This document shows positions 5,995-9,513 of a stretch of DNA of 9,513 nucleotides, one piece after another. The translations under genes were made by a program, and so were the position numbers. The notes beneath the pieces were generated by a model. That model was not told where the DNA came from. It saw only the letters and a list, made by a program, of their open reading frames with translations, and searched no databases. The stretch is taken from contig JAJRVA010000020.1 of the NCBI GenBank assembly GCA_024277485.1, positions 1-9,513 of the forward strand. The letters are read 5' to 3'. Positions within the stretch are counted from its first letter, which is position 1. Every line of letters begins with the position of its first letter. The DNA comes from Deltaproteobacteria bacterium (GTDB lineage Bacteria > Desulfobacterota > Desulfobulbia > Desulfobulbales > Desulfobulbaceae).

Positions 5995-7979
5995 CGAGTT
6001 CCGCTTTGCCGGATAATTTTCAGGTTATCCAAAGTCTGTTTATTGGTTTCATCGACCATAAGCGCTCTCAGAAGAAAATTCTCCGCCAGATCAGCACGAC
6101 CTTTTCGATACGCAAGATAAGCCAGTTCGTTCAGCCCAACTATACTCTCCGGATCCTGGTCGACAAGGTTGCCAAATACGGTTTCCGCTTTACCATATTG
6201 CCCGGTTTTTAAATACACACTTCCCAATTCCTGCAAGGTTTCCCTGGCCCGCCAGTTTCGGCGAACAAGTTCCTCCAGCACTGCCGCATACTCTGCGAGC
6301 TGCTCAGTCTGCCTGTAAAATGCAGAGAGATGAACCATATCTTCGACGCGTTTTTTCAGGTCAGTGAGGGTGCGAGGGCCGGGACGAAGAATCTGCTCGT
6401 GCCCAATCAGCCGGTCGCGCGGCTGCCAAAACGAAACCGCGAAATCCAGGTAAACGAGCTCCCAGTCATCATGGCGGGCAATCCATGGAAGCATGGCTTG
6501 GGCTTCCGGTGAAACATGCTGTAGCAAAATTCCTTTAATCCGGTACTTCTCAACGATTTTCCTGAACTGGAACGGGCTGGCGGTTGCAGAACCGATCTGT
6601 TGCAGATCCGCATTCTGGTAAATTTCCCAACGACCGTCAGTCAGGGGCAGGGATGAGGGAAAAAAATGGTAAAGGTAAAATCCGCCCAGAAAATTCGAAT
6701 TAAAGACCTGACCGGATATTGTGTGTTTTTTGCTGAAATCCGAAAAACCATGTGGAAAAAATGATGGTGTCGCGCCCAACCCGATCCTGGCGGGAAAACG
6801 CATGAACTGCTGATATTTACCTGACAGGGGAAAAAACATCCAGGCAAGAAGAAACAGGGTGTAGACAACAGTAACTGAAGCGGGAACAGGCCTATCCCGC
6901 AATCTTGACGGCAGCATTTCCGTTATCATGGGCGTGGCAACAAGAGCGAAAAGGGCCATGTTCCTCCGTCCGGTAAGCGACGCGGCAAATAGACCCAGCA
7001 ATATACAGTGCCGCCCCAGATGCACCTTCCGACGCGGAAGAACACAGGCCATGGAGATAACGGTGCAGAGCAGCAAGGCTGCGTAAAACCAGAATGCTAT
7101 TCCCGAGCGACTGGCATCTCCGAACGTCGGGCTCAATTCCCCAAGCGTCAGCATAACCTGTGGCGCTGCGGGACCCGCTTCCCGGAACAGGAGCAATGCA
7201 TATCCCCATGCACCTGGTCCATGCGGAGAAATCAGCGTCCCCAGGCATACGACAGCAAAGAGAAAGACGTAATACATCGCTGTATTACGTCTTTCTCCGG
7301 ACACGTGCAGCACCGCATTAAGAAGATAGCAGCCGACCATGAACGGCCCGATAACAAATAAACCATGGCTGTTGACCCAGATGACCTGAGCGATCAGCAA
7401 AAGGACCGCCTTGACAGGTATTGAGGGCCCCTCCTTCTGCAAAACCCAGTAAAAAAATGCTATCAAAAGAAAAGTGATCAGTTCCGGTCTTGGAATAAAT
7501 CTTTCAGAGGAAGCCATTGCGGCGAGAAACACAAGAAACAGGCATAGTTCCAGCCGACCATATCTTCGGGTTGATAAAAAGGTAAAAAGCAGGGTGGTCG
7601 CCCAGGACAGCAGGACAAAAACCTGAATCCCAACCATGCCGAAAAACCGGTCAGTGATGGCGCATATCACCTGAAACAACCAATGTGAATCATGATACGG
7701 ATTTCCGAACCCGGCTGCGGTATACAGGTCTATGGCTGGTACTGAAAATTTTTCGAGGATATCGCGGCCTATGATGATCTGCCACCAGATATCGTAGGAG
7801 TATATTTCATTGCAGAGATAAGCAATGATCGCCAGGACGGTTGCGCCCGCCGCGAGAAAACAATACGGCCCTGTTGCCTTCCCGGAAGCAGCGGAACGGG
7901 TAGCGTTCAGGAGCACGGGGTGTCCCCCCGACGGAAACCAAGCGCGAAGTCTTGTGAAATGAAAAGCGGAAAAAAGCAC
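5991..7979 (-). CDS. Polytopic membrane protein of the D.WW type (GT-C-like) with C-terminal TPR domain
   Basis: A 662-residue protein. About ten hydrophobic segments run from 38 to 383. The first loop holds SYDIWWQIIIGRDI (61-74), then DLYTAA (84-89) and DSHWLFQ (97-103), followed by RPEL (164-167), WVNSHGLFVIG (201-211) and TGRRNMALFAL (336-346). This pattern belongs to a widespread but uncharacterised class of bacterial membrane proteins that looks like GT-C glycosyltransferases. Residues 384-525 form a soluble, probably periplasmic domain (LTDGRWEIYQ at 446-455; WELVYLD at 506-512). About 545-655 are TPR-like (LGSVYLKTGQYGKAETVFG; LAYLAYRKGRADLAENFL). With no membrane helix after 383, the TPR tail should face the same side as the soluble domain. 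The start is uncertain: GTG at 7979 lacks a Shine-Dalgarno, and GTG at 7916 has a G-run upstream. A 38-nt perfect inverted repeat lies inside the gene. The upstream methyltransferase ends 12 nt before 7979. No enzymatic activity is proven for this class. Confidence 0.85.
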   Translation of the reverse strand: MLFSAFHFTRLRAWFPSGGHPVLLNATRSAASGKATGPYCFLAAGATVLAIIAYLCNEIYSYDIWWQIIIGRDILEKFSVPAIDLYTAAGFGNPYHDSHWLFQVICAITDRFFGMVGIQVFVLLSWATTLLFTFLSTRRYGRLELCLFLVFLAAMASSERFIPRPELITFLLIAFFYWVLQKEGPSIPVKAVLLLIAQVIWVNSHGLFVIGPFMVGCYLLNAVLHVSGERRNTAMYYVFLFAVVCLGTLISPHGPGAWGYALLLFREAGPAAPQVMLTLGELSPTFGDASRSGIAFWFYAALLLCTVISMACVLPRRKVHLGRHCILLGLFAASLTGRRNMALFALVATPMITEMLPSRLRDRPVPASVTVVYTLFLLAWMFFPLSGKYQQFMRFPARIGLGATPSFFPHGFSDFSKKHTISGQVFNSNFLGGFYLYHFFPSSLPLTDGRWEIYQNADLQQIGSATASPFQFRKIVEKYRIKGILLQHVSPEAQAMLPWIARHDDWELVYLDFAVSFWQPRDRLIGHEQILRPGPRTLTDLKKRVEDMVHLSAFYRQTEQLAEYAAVLEELVRRNWRARETLQELGSVYLKTGQYGKAETVFGNLVDQDPESIVGLNELAYLAYRKGRADLAENFLLRALMVDETNKQTLDNLKIIRQSGTR
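7260..7297. repeat. Perfect 17-bp inverted repeat with 4-nt loop inside a coding sequence
   Basis: On the plus strand GAGAAAGACGTAATACA (7260-7276) is followed by TCGC and then TGTATTACGTCTTTCTC (7281-7297), the exact reverse complement. In the mRNA (minus strand) the loop reads GCGA, a GNRA-type tetraloop. The repeat codes for residues 228-240 of the D.WW membrane protein (around ERRNTAMYYVFL), at the start of a membrane helix, and does not break the frame. No U-run follows, so it is not a standard terminator. Confidence 0.95.
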
Positions 7980-7991
7980 TGCATTGTATTA

Positions 7992-8750
7992 TTACTTCCT
8001 GACCCGTGAGCGTTCATTTTGTGTATCCTTCCTCAGAAGGACGAGACAGCTGCAGCCAAATGGCAACCCGGAAAATTTCAGCCAGAACTTTTCCGCGATA
8101 AAAGCGAAGTATAACAGCGAATTCACCGGAGCGGAACAGCTTTGCACGTCACTTGTTTCTTTTTTACGGTTTTTCGGCAGGAGACGAACCAGTGCGATCA
8201 CCGGAAACAGCACTGTATTGAAATAGGTGAAAAACAGGGGGGAAACCGGCCTGTTCTCCCACAGCCCGAAAAAACTTTTCCTGGTATACCTGCGCTTGTG
8301 ACCAAGGACCTCGTCATGCCTGCTCCAGAGAAACGGGTACGCGGGTGCCGTGACCAGCAGCAGCGCGCCCGGCTGCATGGAGTTGACAATATCGTCGAAG
8401 AATGCCCGGTCATCCTTCACATGTCCAATCACATCAGCCAGGAGAATGACATCGATATCTTTCCAGAGAGGCTGAAAAGCATCGGCAAATTTTCCCTGCA
8501 ACACCTCGCAATCGGTCCGCTTATCAGCAAGCGCAACCGCATCCGGTGAGATGTCCACCCCTATTGTTTTTCGAAAATAGTGCTGCAGAAACTTCAGGTT
8601 GCCGCCGGTGCCGCAACCGATTTCTCCAAGAAAACAGTGCTTCGGATTGCTGAAACGCACAAGAATCGAATACATGATCTCCCGTCTGGCCTTAAACCAC
8701 CAGTGGTGGTCTTCCAGTTCCGCCATTTTGGTGAACTCTTCAGGTAACAT
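7992..8750 (-). CDS. Class I SAM-dependent methyltransferase
   Basis: A 252-residue protein with the Rossmann-type methyltransferase pattern. The N-terminus MAELEDHHWWFKARREI (9-25) is the common lead-in of a methyltransferase group found in glycan and lipid-sugar gene clusters. Motif I is EIGCGTGGNL (43-52), the acidic post-I strand is GVDISPDA (64-71), and DVIGHVKDD (106-114) stands where most relatives have D-V-L-E-H-V, so the usual Glu is Gly. Residues 124-140 (MQPGALLLVTAPAYPFL) fit the later core strand. The C-terminal third has a hydrophobic stretch (176-191) and ends in LPFGCSCLVLLRK (229-241), also typical of the group, suggesting membrane association. Substrate unknown; a sugar or lipid-linked sugar is likely from its neighbours. 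The ATG at 8750 is preceded by AAGGGG four nt upstream. It lies 62 nt after the amidotransferase gene. Confidence 0.9.
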   Translation of the reverse strand: MLPEEFTKMAELEDHHWWFKARREIMYSILVRFSNPKHCFLGEIGCGTGGNLKFLQHYFRKTIGVDISPDAVALADKRTDCEVLQGKFADAFQPLWKDIDVILLADVIGHVKDDRAFFDDIVNSMQPGALLLVTAPAYPFLWSRHDEVLGHKRRYTRKSFFGLWENRPVSPLFFTYFNTVLFPVIALVRLLPKNRKKETSDVQSCSAPVNSLLYFAFIAEKFWLKFSGLPFGCSCLVLLRKDTQNERSRVRK

Positions 8751-8820
8751 TCAGCCCCTTGACAGCTCCATAGTCGTAAAAAAATAGCACATCATGCAGA
8801 AAATCACGCTGTTCAATCAT
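8740..8820 (-). CDS. Candidate 26-residue small ORF bridging two genes
   Basis: A 26-codon frame begins MIEQRDFLHD and ends GAVKGLNVT. Its ATG (8820) overlaps the last codons of the amidotransferase gene and its TGA (8740-8742) lies just inside the methyltransferase gene, so it spans the whole 62-nt gap. The composition looks protein-like (VLFFYDYG in the middle) but I recognise no family and its Shine-Dalgarno is weak. It could be a coupling peptide, the remnant of a larger gene, or chance. Confidence 0.25.
   Translation of the reverse strand: MIEQRDFLHDVLFFYDYGAVKGLNVT
8755..8760 (-). promoter_or_regulatory. Ribosome binding site of the methyltransferase gene
   Basis: The minus strand reads AAGGGG, then CTGA, then ATG at 8750. 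The spacing is slightly short but this supports the chosen start. Confidence 0.55.
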
Positions 8821-9513
8821 GAGATACTGCTTTGCTTGCAGCATCTACGACCCATGCGCCCCATGCTGGTGTTCCGGGGGTTAGCACATGCGTATACAGC
8901 GCCAGAACATTGTGTTTCACCAGCCCATCCCTGCCGCCAGCAAACCCTGTACCCCGTTCAATATTGAGGGCCAGCTCGTTTTCTGTACCATCCCACTGAA
9001 GGACGGTTGAATACCTGAACTCATGTCCTTTTATTGTTGTCCCAACAGGATAAAACGGATTTTCCCGGTCCACAGTAAAGATTGAATATCCATGCGCCTG
9101 TGGTTTTTTTGATATACCGAAGGTGACGGGAAAAACCCCTGCCAAAGGATATTCAATGCCATCTATAATGATCGAGCGGCCAAGAAAAATAAGGCCGCCG
9201 CATTCTGCATAGATGGGCAGGCCGTTTTCCGCCTGCTGGCGTACTGATTCCCTGAAGTTTTTGTTATTTGCCAGTTCTTTGGCGCTTGTTTCCGGGAAAC
9301 CACCACCGATATAAAGCCCGGTGATGTCATCGGGTAATTTGTCGGCTTTCAGGGCATCGATCATGACAAGTTCAGCACCAGCATCCCGCAGAGCCTCAAG
9401 GTTCTCTTCATAATAAAACTGGAAGGCACGGTCCCGGACTATACCGATTTTAACCTTTGCACCAGAAACAACGGCCAGCTTGGGGGTTTTTCTCGCAACA
9501 TAAACTTCACCCA
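8813..9513 (-). CDS. cbiA: Cobyrinate a,c-diamide synthase-like glutamine amidotransferase, CbiA/CobB or DsrN (partial)
   Basis: The frame is open from the right edge to TGA at 8813 (233 codons visible), so the N-terminal ATP-binding (P-loop) half is missing. What remains is the CobB/CobQ-type class I glutamine amidotransferase half. Near its start it has KIGIVRDRAFQFYYEENLEAL, shown here in family order with the split RDRAF and QFYYEENLEAL signature, then LYIGGGFPE, the nucleophile motif YAECGGL with the catalytic Cys, GYSIFTV and KGHEFRYS with the His-containing segment. CbiA amidates the a and c side chains of cobyrinate or its cobalt form, using ATP and glutamine, in cobalamin synthesis. 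A close relative, DsrN, is proposed to amidate sirohaem and sits beside dsrAB in sulfur-metabolising bacteria. The C-terminus (GRDGLVKHNVLALYTHVLT, then GTPAWG) makes me consider DsrN, but the window cannot decide. It is probably a housekeeping neighbour of the glycan cluster and not part of it. Confidence 0.9.
   Translation of the reverse strand, partial: GEVYVARKTPKLAVVSGAKVKIGIVRDRAFQFYYEENLEALRDAGAELVMIDALKADKLPDDITGLYIGGGFPETSAKELANNKNFRESVRQQAENGLPIYAECGGLIFLGRSIIIDGIEYPLAGVFPVTFGISKKPQAHGYSIFTVDRENPFYPVGTTIKGHEFRYSTVLQWDGTENELALNIERGTGFAGGRDGLVKHNVLALYTHVLTPGTPAWGAWVVDAASKAVSHD

Overview
The window holds seven protein-coding genes and all of them read leftward (minus strand). No plus-strand gene, tRNA, rRNA, CRISPR array or insertion sequence is visible. 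Both ends are cut inside genes: the right edge lacks the start of a cobyrinate a,c-diamide synthase-like amidotransferase, and the left edge cuts a TPR protein just where a sulfotransferase domain would be expected to begin. Gene spacing is tight (an 11-nt overlap to gaps of about 70 nt), except for one 212-nt gap at 5779-5990. This looks like one operon, possibly with an internal promoter in that gap.

In transcription order (right to left): (1) 9513-8813, CbiA/CobB-type glutamine amidotransferase, which may be the DsrN paralogue found beside dissimilatory sulfite reductase genes; (2) 8750-7992, a class I SAM methyltransferase with the 'hWWF..RR' N-terminus often seen in glycan gene clusters; (3) 7979-5991, a polytopic membrane protein of the 'D.WW' type, resembling GT-C enzymes, carrying a periplasmic-type domain and a C-terminal TPR tail; (4) 5778-3967, a second polytopic GT-C-like membrane protein with an early 'DEG' loop motif; (5) 3977-1851, a TPR plus OGT-type (GT41) glycosyltransferase; (6) 1780-836, a GtrB/ArnC/DPM1-type GT2 polyprenyl-phosphate sugar synthase; (7) 763 to beyond position 1, a TTG-started TPR protein whose last visible segment matches the linker before the catalytic domain of TPR-sulfotransferases.

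Taken together, genes 2-7 read as a glycan or protein modification locus. The GT2 enzyme would make an undecaprenyl-phosphate-linked sugar on the cytoplasmic face. The GT-C-like membrane proteins would be the candidates to use that sugar in the periplasm. The OGT-like enzyme would work in the cytoplasm with a nucleotide sugar, probably on a protein, and the methyltransferase and presumed sulfotransferase would add decorations. The acceptor cannot be identified from this sequence.

The organism is probably an anaerobic Gram-negative bacterium of the Desulfobacterota (old Deltaproteobacteria). The grounds are the CbiA/DsrN-like gene, TPR-rich glycosylation genes and medium GC content; this is inference only. 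Base composition is uneven: the GT2 gene is very GC-rich while the two membrane protein genes are much more AT-rich, suggesting a mosaic origin.

The most striking feature that is not a gene is a perfect 17-bp inverted repeat with a 4-nt loop inside gene 3 (7260-7297). In the mRNA it would be a long hairpin capped by a GCGA (GNRA) tetraloop. Two short ORFs exactly bridge gene junctions (8740-8820 and 5785-5994); both are weak candidates.
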